64,000 bases of DNA from Segetibacter aerophilus. GTDB lineage: Bacteria > Bacteroidota > Bacteroidia > Chitinophagales > Chitinophagaceae. A program made the translations under genes and the position numbers. Shown piece after piece: positions 19,200 to 27,513 of this stretch. The notes under the pieces were generated by a model. The model had not been told where the DNA came from, did not search any database, and worked only from the letters and a program-made list of their open reading frames with translations. Numbering within the stretch: the stretch's first letter is position 1; the number at the start of each line of letters is the position of its first letter. The stretch spans positions 62,001 through 126,000 of the forward strand of contig NZ_BJYT01000007.1 in the NCBI RefSeq assembly GCF_007991655.1, read 5' to 3'.

Positions 19200-20126
19200 A
19201 TGAGAAACGAAAATGGAAATAGCTCCCGCAGAACATTCATAAAACTCTCTTCGACTTTATCTGTTGGTGCATTGTTAAGCAACCTGGCAAACGCTTCCAG
19301 TCTTGACTTAAGTTATCTTTCTCAAAAAGTTCCACTTTATGGACATCTTTGGGTGTATGCCAGCAGGTATCCTCCCAATTGGGATTGTACTCCTATACTA
19401 CCCGAAGTCTTCGGTGATTTAAAGTATGCTGGTCTTGAAGGTGTAGAACTAATGGAAATCATTCTTCGCAATGATGGATCAGTATCGAGACTTAAAGAGT
19501 TGATACAACAGCATTCGCTTCCGGTCGTTGGCACCTCGTATAATGCCAATATGTGGATGAGGAGTAAACACACAGAAATTTTAGAAGACATTGAACTTAT
19601 TATAGAACGACTTCACGCAGTTGGCGGATCAATGCTTGGAATTACTGTAGGTGACGCAAGACATAAAAAAACGGAAGACGAATTAGATGCGCAGGGAGAA
19701 ATATTGAAAAAGATCATAGTTGTTTGTAAAAAGAACAAAGTACAGCCGAACCTGCATAACCACACTTTTGAAGTAGTCGACAACTTGCACGATCTTAAAG
19801 GAACTATTGCAAGAGTGCCTGAATTAGCTTTAGGACCGGACCTCAACTGGCTTGTGAGAGGAGGTGTCGACCCGGTGTGGTTTATAAAAACATTCGGGCA
19901 TAAGATGGTCTTTATGCATATACGTGACCAGGACGCAAGTGGAAAATGGACGGAAGCCGTTGGAGAAGGTGTAATTGATTTTCCTGCAATTGCTAAAGCT
20001 TTAAAAGAGATAAACTACCAGGGAAAAGCCGCTATAGAACTGGCACTTGATAAACCTGCCATTAACCCTATTCGCGAGGATTGGAAAATAAGCAGGGAGT
20101 ATGTCAGGAAGGTGTTCCGATGGTAA
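19200..20126 (+). CDS. Tat-exported sugar isomerase/epimerase-like TIM-barrel protein
   Basis: This 308-residue protein begins with a twin-arginine signal (SSRRTFIKLSSTLSVGALL, arginines 10-11), so it is exported folded. The rest matches the xylose-isomerase-like TIM barrel (AP endonuclease 2 family): GLEGVELMEI, LPVVGTSYNANMW, LHNHTFEVVDNL, LGPDLNWLVRGG, VFMHIRDQ and AAIEL. Candidate metal ligands are the His, Asp and Glu residues of those blocks. Related enzymes act as sugar isomerases, epimerases, dehydratases or 3-keto-glycal hydratases. The GMC dehydrogenase gene lies 158 bases downstream in the same direction, so an oxidised sugar is a likely substrate. A weak promoter-like TAACTTCA lies at 19159-19166. 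Confidence 0.87.
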   Translation: MRNENGNSSRRTFIKLSSTLSVGALLSNLANASSLDLSYLSQKVPLYGHLWVYASRYPPNWDCTPILPEVFGDLKYAGLEGVELMEIILRNDGSVSRLKELIQQHSLPVVGTSYNANMWMRSKHTEILEDIELIIERLHAVGGSMLGITVGDARHKKTEDELDAQGEILKKIIVVCKKNKVQPNLHNHTFEVVDNLHDLKGTIARVPELALGPDLNWLVRGGVDPVWFIKTFGHKMVFMHIRDQDASGKWTEAVGEGVIDFPAIAKALKEINYQGKAAIELALDKPAINPIREDWKISREYVRKVFRW

Positions 20127-20174
20127 GTGAGAACTTTGCCTGTCGCGTTCTTCCCGCTGAATAAGGGATTAAAA

Positions 20175-20232
20175 AGTACAAGTGAGTGACACAACGATGT
20201 GCAATCATGCAATAGAGCTGGTACCAAAAAAT
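20175..20232 (+). repeat. Dispersed 58-bp intergenic repeat, copy A
   Basis: It begins AGTACAAG, continues TGAGTGAC and ACAACGATGT, has a 17-base variable middle, and ends CTGGTACCAAAAAAT. The total of 58 bases equals the copies at 52184, 61015 and 37146 (minus strand). It lies between the TIM-barrel and GMC genes in their orientation. A TACCTTTT box (20233-20240) immediately follows and might serve as a -7 element for the GMC gene. Confidence 0.75.
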
Positions 20233-20284
20233 TACCTTTTCCTTATTAATCAATCTTTGCTCAAAAACAACCAAACTACCAATA

Positions 20285-22003
20285 ATGGGATATTCTGATT
20301 CTTCGGCAGTAAATATTAATTCGAAGGGGATAGAACAAAATACCTTCGATGCCATTGTCATCGGATCGGGAATGTCTGGTGGTTGGGCTGCAAAAGAACT
20401 GTGCGAAAAGGGTTTAAAGACCCTAGTGCTTGAACGCGGACGAAATGTAGAACACATAAAAGATTATCCTACAGCTACACTAAACCCATGGGACTTACCT
20501 CATAGAGATACGCTTACTCTGGACTTAATTAAGGACAATCCTATTGCAAGCAAGTGCTATGCTTTCACTGAGGCAACAGAACATTTTTTTGTAAAAGACA
20601 AGGAGCATCCGTATGAACAAGTGAAGCCTTTTGACTGGATCAGAGGGTACCAGGTTGGAGGCAAGTCTCTGATGTGGGCGAGGTGGACTCAACGCTGGAG
20701 TGATCTTGATTTTGAAGCAAACGCAAAACAAGGGATTGCTGTAGACTGGCCAATAAGGTATAAAGACATTTCGCCCTGGTATTCATACGTAGAAAAATTC
20801 GTTGGAATTAGCGGTAACAGGGACGGCATCGCTCATTTGCCGGATGGAGAGTTTCAACCGCCAATGGAAATGAACTGTATTGAGAAACACTTAAAAGGCG
20901 TAGTAGAGTCATCCTATGAAGATCGCCACGTTATCATCTCTCGAACTGCAAACCTCACCAAAGGTCTCAATGGCCGAGGTCCTTGCCAATACCGCGATAA
21001 GTGCGCGAGAGGATGTCCTTTCGCCGGCTACTTTAGTAGTGTGTCCGCCTCTTTGCCTGCAGCAAAAGCAACTAACAATCTTACGCTTCGTCCTTTCTCA
21101 GTGGTACATTCTATTATCTACGACGCAACCAAAGGCAGGGCCACGGGCGTTAGAGTAATTGATGCCAACACGAAGAAGATGACCGAGTACTATGCAAAAA
21201 TTATTTTTCTAAATGCAGGAACGATAAACACTGCCTTGATCTTATTGAACTCAAAGTCTCCGCAGTTTCCGAATGGTTTGGGCAATACAAATGATGTTCT
21301 CGGGCGCAACCTGATGGATCATAATTACAGGGCGCACATACAGGGATCTTATGAAGGTTTCCAGGATAAATATTACTACGGAAGAAGACCTGCAGGTATA
21401 TATATCCCGAGGTTTAGGAATGTTGGCAAGGACCTTCAGAAAGATTTTATTAGGGGTTTTGCTTTCGCATCATCAGGATCTAGGAGCAACAGTAATGTTA
21501 CGGATGCAACTATAGGCGCGGCCTTCAAAGAGCAATTGAGCGAGGCTGGGCCGTGGAGTATGTGGATGACGGGAATGGGTGAATGTTTGCCTTATGCGGA
21601 AAATAGGGTTACAGTAAACGAGCAGAAAAAAGACGCGTGGGGTATGCCCACCGTGGTGATAGATTGCGAATTCAAGCAGAACGAATTGTCGATGCTGAAA
21701 GATATTATGGTAAGTGGTTCGGAGATGCTCGAAAAGGCCGGTTTCAAGAATATCAACGCCTCTGATTCTGTTTACCCTCCAGGTTTGGGTATTCATGAGA
21801 TGGGAACTGCAAGAATGGGCAGGGATCCGAAAACTTCTATCTTAAATGGTAACAACCAAATCTGGGATGTAAAAAATGTATTCGTCACGGATGGAGCATG
21901 TATGACATCAAACGCCTGCCAAAACCCTTCACTCACGTATATGGCCCTTACCGCGCGTGCTGCAAATTTTGCTGTTGAAGAATTGAAGAAAGGGAATATT
22001 TAA
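20285..22003 (+). CDS. GMC-family FAD-dependent sugar dehydrogenase, large subunit type
   Basis: This 572-residue flavoprotein has the N-terminal dinucleotide fold FDAIVIGSGMSGGWAAKEL, the LVLERG strand, and GMC signatures in the C-terminal part (GIHEMGTARMG, with a His, and SNACQNPSLTYMAL, with an Asn where GMC enzymes have His or Asn). A cysteine triad, CQYRDKCARGC (about 234, 240, 244), has the C-x5-C-x3-C spacing of the 3Fe-4S site in bacterial FAD-glucose dehydrogenase large subunits. There is no signal peptide. Those enzymes are normally exported with a small Tat-tagged subunit and pass electrons to a cytochrome c. No small-subunit gene is adjacent. The upstream neighbour is the Tat-exported TIM-barrel protein. 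Confidence 0.9.
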   Translation: MGYSDSSAVNINSKGIEQNTFDAIVIGSGMSGGWAAKELCEKGLKTLVLERGRNVEHIKDYPTATLNPWDLPHRDTLTLDLIKDNPIASKCYAFTEATEHFFVKDKEHPYEQVKPFDWIRGYQVGGKSLMWARWTQRWSDLDFEANAKQGIAVDWPIRYKDISPWYSYVEKFVGISGNRDGIAHLPDGEFQPPMEMNCIEKHLKGVVESSYEDRHVIISRTANLTKGLNGRGPCQYRDKCARGCPFAGYFSSVSASLPAAKATNNLTLRPFSVVHSIIYDATKGRATGVRVIDANTKKMTEYYAKIIFLNAGTINTALILLNSKSPQFPNGLGNTNDVLGRNLMDHNYRAHIQGSYEGFQDKYYYGRRPAGIYIPRFRNVGKDLQKDFIRGFAFASSGSRSNSNVTDATIGAAFKEQLSEAGPWSMWMTGMGECLPYAENRVTVNEQKKDAWGMPTVVIDCEFKQNELSMLKDIMVSGSEMLEKAGFKNINASDSVYPPGLGIHEMGTARMGRDPKTSILNGNNQIWDVKNVFVTDGACMTSNACQNPSLTYMALTARAANFAVEELKKGNI

Positions 22004-22106
22004 TGGAATAAGTTTTAAACCTTCTAGTGGAATTATTTGCTCTCGAGGACTTCTAATTGGAGGATTCGTTGGCACAGGATTAGAGGACATACCAGAAACA
22101 AATGTT

Positions 22107-22307
22107 ATGAACGATAAAGAACAAGATCCAAACCTGCAAGCTCCGCAAGAAGCAAATACCACCAAACATATTAACTTCTTGGAGACCGAAGAAGGCGATG
22201 AAAATAGCACAAGTAATACAAAAGGTAACGACAACAATGATGATAGCCCTACAAAAAAGGCTTGGGAGGAATTAAGGAATAGCAACAAAAACGATCAAAA
22301 AGGTTAA
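22107..22307 (+). CDS. Small hydrophilic hypothetical protein
   Basis: This 66-residue protein is not recognised. It is very polar, with Asn, Asp, Glu and Lys dominating and no hydrophobic segment, so it should be soluble and largely disordered. It lies 103 bases after the GMC gene and ends 34 bases before a strong terminator, which fits a real last gene of a transcript. No Shine-Dalgarno sequence is evident. Function cannot be proposed from sequence. Confidence 0.5.
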   Translation: MNDKEQDPNLQAPQEANTTKHINFLETEEGDENSTSNTKGNDNNDDSPTKKAWEELRNSNKNDQKG

Positions 22308-22341
22308 AAGTAAAAGAAGCAATTTCTGAAGTCTGCATAAA

Positions 22342-22376
22342 AAATAAACGCCACTAAAAAGGGCGTTTATTTTTTA
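22342..22376. terminator. Bidirectional terminator between convergent genes
   Basis: AAATAAACGCC (22342-22352) and GGCGTTTATTT (22362-22372) form an 11-base stem with A-rich and T-rich flanks. It serves the small gene on the plus strand and the NifU-like gene on the minus strand. Confidence 0.88.
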
Positions 22377-22393
22377 TCTATATTTGTGAGGTA

Positions 22394-22993
22394 CTATTCT
22401 GCTTCGGCAACTACTTCTTTTACCTCAGGTATCATACGCTTCATCATTCCTTCGATACCGGCTTTCAGTGTGATCATACTTGACGGACAACCACTGCAAC
22501 TTCCTTGTAGCATCAGGTTTACAACGCCGTCATCATAGCTTTTAAATTGTATTGCTCCGCCATCCATTTCTACAGCTGGCTTCACATAGTTTTCCAATAG
22601 CTCTTTTATCCGCTTAACTACATCATCGTCGTCGGCGCTAATGTTATTAGTTGCGTCTGACTTCTGTACAACAATTTCATCCTCATTTATTACAGCACCA
22701 CCATTTTCCAAGTAGTCTTTTAGAAATTGTTTGATGGTTGGAATAACGTCCTGCCAATCATCTGTATCTGCGGTTTTTGTAAGTGTTACAAAATTGCTTG
22801 CTATAAAAACACTTTTAATAAATGGAAAACTAAACAGCTCTTTTGCTAAAGGAGAAGGACCGGCCAAACTTTCATCAGCAAAATCGATGCTCTTACCCGG
22901 GTACAAAAGTTTGTTGGCAACAAACTTCATAGTCTCCGGATTAGGAGTCATTTCTGTATATATACTTATAACGGGATTACCTGTCTTGATCAT
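22394..22993 (-). CDS. NifU/Nfu-type Fe-S cluster scaffold or carrier protein
   Basis: This 199-residue protein has two Nfu parts. The N-terminal Nfu domain shows IYTEMTPNPETMKFVANKLL and FSFPFIKSVFIASNFVTLTK. The C-terminal NifU domain shows VKPAVEMDGGAIQF and the cluster ligands CSGCPSSMITLKAGIE. The frame opens at 22994-23014 with another ATG, but that start is one base from the promoter box at 23016-23023, so the ATG at 22993 is preferred. It carries Fe-S clusters to apo-proteins in the cytoplasm. The window encodes several Fe-S proteins (ActB, possibly the GMC enzyme), but direct linkage is not shown. Confidence 0.93.
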   Translation of the reverse strand: MIKTGNPVISIYTEMTPNPETMKFVANKLLYPGKSIDFADESLAGPSPLAKELFSFPFIKSVFIASNFVTLTKTADTDDWQDVIPTIKQFLKDYLENGGAVINEDEIVVQKSDATNNISADDDDVVKRIKELLENYVKPAVEMDGGAIQFKSYDDGVVNLMLQGSCSGCPSSMITLKAGIEGMMKRMIPEVKEVVAEAE

Positions 22994-23015
22994 AACTTTT
23001 AATTTAAATCGCATT

Positions 23016-23023
23016 CAAAGGTA
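23016..23023 (-). promoter_or_regulatory. Promoter -7 box TACCTTTG for the NifU-like gene
   Basis: An exact minus-strand match to TAnnTTTG, 22 bases before the chosen ATG. It decides the start: the more upstream ATG would leave no room for a transcript leader. A -33 match is weak. Confidence 0.6.
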
Positions 23024-23128
23024 AGAAACACTATGGAGATTAAAGGGCATGTAACCGGCCTGTCTGCAACAGAAATCCTAAATTTTCTTAATTCGAAAGC
23101 TTTACTCCCAATAGAAATCCCCTACTCA

Positions 23129-23893
23129 CTACATTACCTCATGCAATAACAACGCTGAACATGCATTTGCAAGCAAGAATCTTTCTTTGGGATCGGTTGC
23201 TCCTATGTAAACTTTACCCTGGTCCATAAGCGATACCGCCGCCAATGCGACCCCACCTTTACTCCTGATTTCATAACCAACAGACCCAATCGGTATGGAA
23301 CCTTTTTTGCCATTTTTCTCTACACTCGTAATTGGATGGAGTGTATAATAATTGTCCTTGTTTTGAGCAAGGAAACCGACATAGCGTTTGCTATTCGCTT
23401 GAGCCTTTTGCACGTCGAGCATCAGCTCCCATGGAGCGGGTTCTTTAGAAAGATAAATATTGACGGCAAACGTATTATCACTTTTTCCACCAACGCCAAG
23501 AAGATCACCCATGATATTAAAGAGGCTATTGGGACTTTCTCCAACAGTCCAATCTTCTGAACGGGTCTTTGCCAGACAAAAAACTTCAGAGCGATTGTTT
23601 ACGGTGTCTTTAAGTGAAAAATGAATACTCTGCTTTTTTTGCGAATAGGTAGCCCATAAAACTTTCATGGCTCCGCCGTTAATACTATTTCCTTCGGTCC
23701 ATGATCGGTTAATTTTTTCTGTTCTGTATTCACCAAAGCTTAGCTTCTGGTTAATCATAATTCCGTTCTTGCCTTTTACCGGCATTTCCGCGGCAGCGGA
23801 TAGTTCATTGCTTACTGAAATTCTGAAGGGTGAGCAGGCATTAAAAAGTATTGCGACTAAAACAGTCGCTGCAAGTGTAGCTGACTTTGTCAT
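23129..23893 (-). CDS. Hypothetical lipoprotein
   Basis: The frame opens at 23956, but the ATG at 23893 yields a typical lipoprotein signal (MTKSATLAATVLVAILFNAC, cysteine 20) and a 254-residue product. The mature part is mixed alpha/beta in composition with several aromatic and glycine-rich turns. No family is recognised. It lies upstream of the NifU-like gene with a 135-base gap that contains the NifU promoter, so the two are probably transcribed separately. A weak -7-like CATTTTTG lies about 20 bases upstream of the start. Confidence 0.7.
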   Translation of the reverse strand: MTKSATLAATVLVAILFNACSPFRISVSNELSAAAEMPVKGKNGIMINQKLSFGEYRTEKINRSWTEGNSINGGAMKVLWATYSQKKQSIHFSLKDTVNNRSEVFCLAKTRSEDWTVGESPNSLFNIMGDLLGVGGKSDNTFAVNIYLSKEPAPWELMLDVQKAQANSKRYVGFLAQNKDNYYTLHPITSVEKNGKKGSIPIGSVGYEIRSKGGVALAAVSLMDQGKVYIGATDPKERFLLANACSALLLHEVM

Positions 23894-24134
23894 TTTTATG
23901 TTGATTGTAAAACACAAAAATGGCGTGGCTACCTGTTTCAAAAAAAATTCTTCCACCAGTGGAAATACAAAAAGATGAGTGGAAGCAATGCGGGAGAAAT
24001 GCGACGGCCCAAATATTTTTTCCAGTCACTTTTGTCGTAATTCAATAGGTGGTTTTATAGGATATTGCTACTTTAGCTTTTACACTTTATAAATACTTTT
24101 CCTGAATTCAATAATTTAATAAACTAAAAATTTT

Positions 24135-25328
24135 ATGCAACGAATTGCTATGCTTGGGTCGGGATTTATTGGACGTTTTTATGCAGACTCTATACAAGGA
24201 TATCGTAACAAGGATAAGATCGTAAGTATTTATTCTCGCCGCGAAGAGTCTGTAAAAAAGTTTGCAGAGGATTATAAGGTAGGACATGCGACCACCAATA
24301 TGGAAGAAGCTATAGCACATCCTGATGTTGATATTGTTTGTATCTCTCTTCCAAACAATCTACATGAAGAGGCGGTAATGCTTTGTTGTAAGCATAAAAA
24401 AGCAGTGATGACAACAAAGCCTTTGGGCCGAAATGCTGCAGAAGCGAAACGTATGGTCGAGGCAGTTGAAAAAGCAGGAATATTCAACGGTTACCTCGAA
24501 GACCTTGTGTACACTCCAAAATTTTTAAAGGCATATGAAAGTGTAAAAAACGGCGCACTTGGCAGAATATTATGGGCGAAGTCAAGAGAGACGCACCCTG
24601 GCCCACACAGCGATTGGTTTTGGGATATCGAGCAGGCGGGCGGTGGTTGTATTCTAGATCTTGGTTGCCACTGCGTGGAAATTACCAGGACTTATATCGG
24701 AAAAGATATACGGCCTGTAGAGGTAATGTGCTGGGCCGATACACAGGTAAAACCGATAGATGCAGAAGATCATTCTATAGCGCTGATAAAATATGAAAAT
24801 GGCGCCATTGCACAGTTTGAAGTAAGCTGGACTTTTCGTGGCGGACTTGATCTTCGCGATGAAGTAATGGGTACCGAAGGAACAATCTGGTCGAATAACT
24901 TTTTGCGTACAGGTCTGGAAATGTTTACTACGGGTAAAGGTGCTGATTACGTTTCAGAGAAAGCTGAAAGCAATACCGGTTGGCTATTTCCTGTAGGTGA
25001 TGAATTAAATGAGCTGGGGTATAACCATATGTTTATGGATATGTTCAACGCCCTTGAACAAGGTCAACAACCGAAAGAAAGTTTCTATGACGGATACGTG
25101 GTGAATGCAATTTTAGACGCTTGCTACAAATCTGCAAAAAGCAAACTTTGGGAACCTGTACAATTAGACATTTGGAGAGGACAAGAAGGGGTTTCTAAAG
25201 ACAGCCACCTGGTAGAATACGATGCCGATCATTACCTGGTTAAAGAAGAGATGACACATTACGGGTTAAAGAAATTAATCCTTAAAAACAAGCAAACTGG
25301 GAAAATTTTTGAAAAAGAAGAAAAGTAG
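24135..25328 (+). CDS. Gfo/Idh/MocA-family NAD(P)-dependent oxidoreductase
   Basis: This 397-residue protein has the N-terminal Rossmann motif RIAMLGSGFIGRFYADSI and continues with VDIVCISLPNNLHEEAVMLCC and AVMTTKPLGRNAAEAKRM, where the Lys of TTKPLG occupies the usual catalytic EKP position. The C-terminal part has GGGCILDLGCHCVEITRTYIG, which fits the substrate-domain Asp/His motif. There is no signal peptide, so it should be cytoplasmic. Members oxidise or reduce sugars, inositols and glycosides. It stands alone between a promoter-poor gap and a strong terminator. With the TIM-barrel and GMC genes 4 kb upstream it may belong to a keto-sugar pathway. Confidence 0.92.
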   Translation: MQRIAMLGSGFIGRFYADSIQGYRNKDKIVSIYSRREESVKKFAEDYKVGHATTNMEEAIAHPDVDIVCISLPNNLHEEAVMLCCKHKKAVMTTKPLGRNAAEAKRMVEAVEKAGIFNGYLEDLVYTPKFLKAYESVKNGALGRILWAKSRETHPGPHSDWFWDIEQAGGGCILDLGCHCVEITRTYIGKDIRPVEVMCWADTQVKPIDAEDHSIALIKYENGAIAQFEVSWTFRGGLDLRDEVMGTEGTIWSNNFLRTGLEMFTTGKGADYVSEKAESNTGWLFPVGDELNELGYNHMFMDMFNALEQGQQPKESFYDGYVVNAILDACYKSAKSKLWEPVQLDIWRGQEGVSKDSHLVEYDADHYLVKEEMTHYGLKKLILKNKQTGKIFEKEEK

Positions 25329-25340
25329 TCCATTTTCAAT

Positions 25341-25381
25341 AAAACTAAAAAAGCCTGTGGTAAACAGGCTTTTTTAGTTTT
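25341..25381. terminator. Bidirectional terminator
   Basis: A 17-base perfect inverted repeat, AAAACTAAAAAAGCCTG and CAGGCTTTTTTAGTTTT, has a 7-base loop. It lies between convergent genes (Gfo/Idh/MocA and GH2) and has the A-rich and T-rich flanks needed for both directions. Confidence 0.95.
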
Positions 25382-25391
25382 ACAGATCTTG

Positions 25392-27269
25392 CTATTTTAT
25401 GGCAGCTGTAGATGCTTTAATGGTAACTAAAGAAGGGTCGTATAGTTTACTATGAAGTGCTCTCAACTTATCAGCCGGCATTTTAATTACTTTTCTGTCG
25501 TAAGTCATCAACCCGTTTACTTCTACTTCTACGTCGGTTGTTTGAGTATAAACTGCTGCTGACAATCCCCGTTTAATCAATTTCGGCAATCTGTCTATAA
25601 ATGTTGCATACCTCGCATACAACTCGTCCTGGCTTTTAAAATTCTGGTATCCCCAGTTATTCTTGTCTTGCCAAGTGTGCCCGTCTAATGGCAGTCCGAG
25701 TCCACCAAACTCACCTAAAACAAGCGCTTGTTTAGTACCAAATAACTCTACGCTTGGCATTGCAGGAGATGGGTAATTATGCAGGTCCATGATTTGTGCT
25801 TTAGAGTAGAAGTTGCCACCACTTGCACTATTGATTAATCTTGTAGGATCTTTTTTGGCCGTCCACTCACTAATTTCCTCTGTTTTAAATTGTCCCCATG
25901 CTTCATTAAAAGGAGTCCAAATAACGATACATGGAAAATTATAGAAAGCGTCCATGATAGCAATCCATTCTTTGCGATAAATCGCTTCTGATGCGTCGGT
26001 CCGAACCATGTCTTCGCCTAACCCTTCTATACCCGGCCTTGATTCCCATCTGGCACCCAAGTCGCCGCTAGGCATATCCTGCCAAACCAACATTCCCATT
26101 TGGTCGCAGTAAGTGTACCATCTTGCAGGCTCGGTTTTCACGTGCTTTCGGATCATATTAAAACCAAACTCCTTGGTCTTTACGATGTCAAATTTCAATG
26201 CATCATCTGTTGGAGCAGTATATAATCCTTCGGGCCACCAACCCTGGTCGAGCGGTCCATACTGAAAAACAAACTGGTTGTTTAGTAAAATTCTCTTTAC
26301 CCCATTTGCATCAGTTCCCACAGAGATTTTGCGCATAGCGAAGTAGCTCTTTATTTCATCAACTACTTTGTTGTTTCTAATCACAGACACTTTTAAATCG
26401 TATAAGTGCGGTGTTTCGGGCGACCATAGCTTAGCGTTATTGACCTGCAATACTGCTTCTGAATTTCCGGCGACTAACTGTTCAGATATTTTTTGCGTAC
26501 CGTCCCATGCTGATATTCTTATTTTGTCTGTTGGCAAAAGATTGCTCAAATTAGTTGAAACTGTAAGGGTCTGTTTGTCAATATCAGGCGTTTGTCTTGT
26601 GGAAACGATGTACGTTGTAGGAACAGGCTCCAGCCACACTGTTTGCCAGATCCCTGTGACGGCTGTATACCAGATACTATTTGGGCGTTTAACTTGTTTA
26701 CCTCTTGGTTGAGGTCCATCGTCGGTAGGATCCCATACTCTTACAACGAGTTCCTGGTTTGAACCTTTTTTTAGGTAAGGAGTAATATCGATCGAAAAAG
26801 GATCATACCCTCCCTGGTGTGTACCAGCAAGCTTTCCATTTATAAATACATCGCACAACCAATCTACCGCGCCAAAATGAAGGAGCATGTTTTGTTTGTT
26901 GTATTTGGAAGGAACGGTGAATTGCCTCTTATACCATAAGATGCTATCCTTTCCCACAGTTTTCCCAACTCCTGAAAGGGCTGACTCAACTGCAAATGGA
27001 ACAAGGATCTTTCCGTCAAAAGAAGTTGGGGTTGCGTCTTGTTGAGTTTTTGGAACAATAGAATAATCCCACAGACCATTCAGATTTATCCAGTTGCTTC
27101 TGACCATCTGAGGCCTCGGGTATTCCGGCAACGGTCTGGTCGGATTAACACTATCAACCCAAACTGTGGGTATTTTATTTTTCCCTACCTGCCAGTTTAA
27201 ATCCTGCGCAGAAACCGTGGAGATTTTCAGAGTTAAAAACAAGGAGCCAAGCAATAATATTTTTTTCAT
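25392..27269 (-). CDS. Exported glycoside hydrolase family 2 enzyme
   Basis: This 625-residue protein has a signal peptide ([22 protein letters not shown]). It follows the GH2 plan: an N-terminal sugar-binding jelly roll (about 50-215, [42 protein letters not shown]), an immunoglobulin-like domain (about 220-320), and a TIM barrel. The acid/base is Glu about 456 in [11 protein letters not shown] and the nucleophile is probably Glu about 520 in LVLGEFGG. It is shorter than LacZ and resembles stand-alone beta-galactosidase, glucuronidase or mannosidase-like enzymes; the specificity cannot be read. A TATATTTG box lies about 110 bases upstream. Confidence 0.93.
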   Translation of the reverse strand: MKKILLLGSLFLTLKISTVSAQDLNWQVGKNKIPTVWVDSVNPTRPLPEYPRPQMVRSNWINLNGLWDYSIVPKTQQDATPTSFDGKILVPFAVESALSGVGKTVGKDSILWYKRQFTVPSKYNKQNMLLHFGAVDWLCDVFINGKLAGTHQGGYDPFSIDITPYLKKGSNQELVVRVWDPTDDGPQPRGKQVKRPNSIWYTAVTGIWQTVWLEPVPTTYIVSTRQTPDIDKQTLTVSTNLSNLLPTDKIRISAWDGTQKISEQLVAGNSEAVLQVNNAKLWSPETPHLYDLKVSVIRNNKVVDEIKSYFAMRKISVGTDANGVKRILLNNQFVFQYGPLDQGWWPEGLYTAPTDDALKFDIVKTKEFGFNMIRKHVKTEPARWYTYCDQMGMLVWQDMPSGDLGARWESRPGIEGLGEDMVRTDASEAIYRKEWIAIMDAFYNFPCIVIWTPFNEAWGQFKTEEISEWTAKKDPTRLINSASGGNFYSKAQIMDLHNYPSPAMPSVELFGTKQALVLGEFGGLGLPLDGHTWQDKNNWGYQNFKSQDELYARYATFIDRLPKLIKRGLSAAVYTQTTDVEVEVNGLMTYDRKVIKMPADKLRALHSKLYDPSLVTIKASTAAIK

Positions 27270-27377
27270 CTGTTTTACTTTTTATGAAAATGAGTGCCAA
27301 TTTAGTTCAAATCGTTCACTAAAAAACGTTAGCCAAAATGTTTGCACCGGCCTTTTTAAAACCTCTTTTACCTTTGT

Positions 27378-27385
27378 CAAATATA
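27378..27385 (-). promoter_or_regulatory. Possible -7 box TATATTTG for the GH2 gene
   Basis: An exact TAnnTTTG match on the minus strand, roughly 110 bases before the GH2 start, implying a long leader. No -33 element is found at the expected distance. Confidence 0.4.
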
Positions 27386-27438
27386 AAAAAGATAAGGTGC
27401 TGTAGGAATTTTAAAAGCAAATTGAATTGCCTATAAAG

Positions 27439-27479
27439 ACGAAAGACATAAAGGAAGTCTAGTCCTTTATGTCTTTCGT
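27439..27479. terminator. Terminator hairpin after the ThuA-multidomain gene
   Basis: A 17-base perfect stem, ACGAAAGACATAAAGGA and TCCTTTATGTCTTTCGT, with a 7-base loop. It lies 35 bases after the stop of the minus-strand gene at 27514 and upstream of the GH2 promoter region. The T tract on the minus side is short. Confidence 0.8.
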
Positions 27480-27513
27480 TTAGTGTTTTAGGAGTTTTAT
27501 GAAAACCCCCTTA

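Noticed and set aside
20104-20457. 117-residue minus-strand frame across the GMC start
   Set aside because: It overlaps two real genes and repeat copy A; the common peptide with the 34342 frame (HRCVTHL) is only the reversed repeat.
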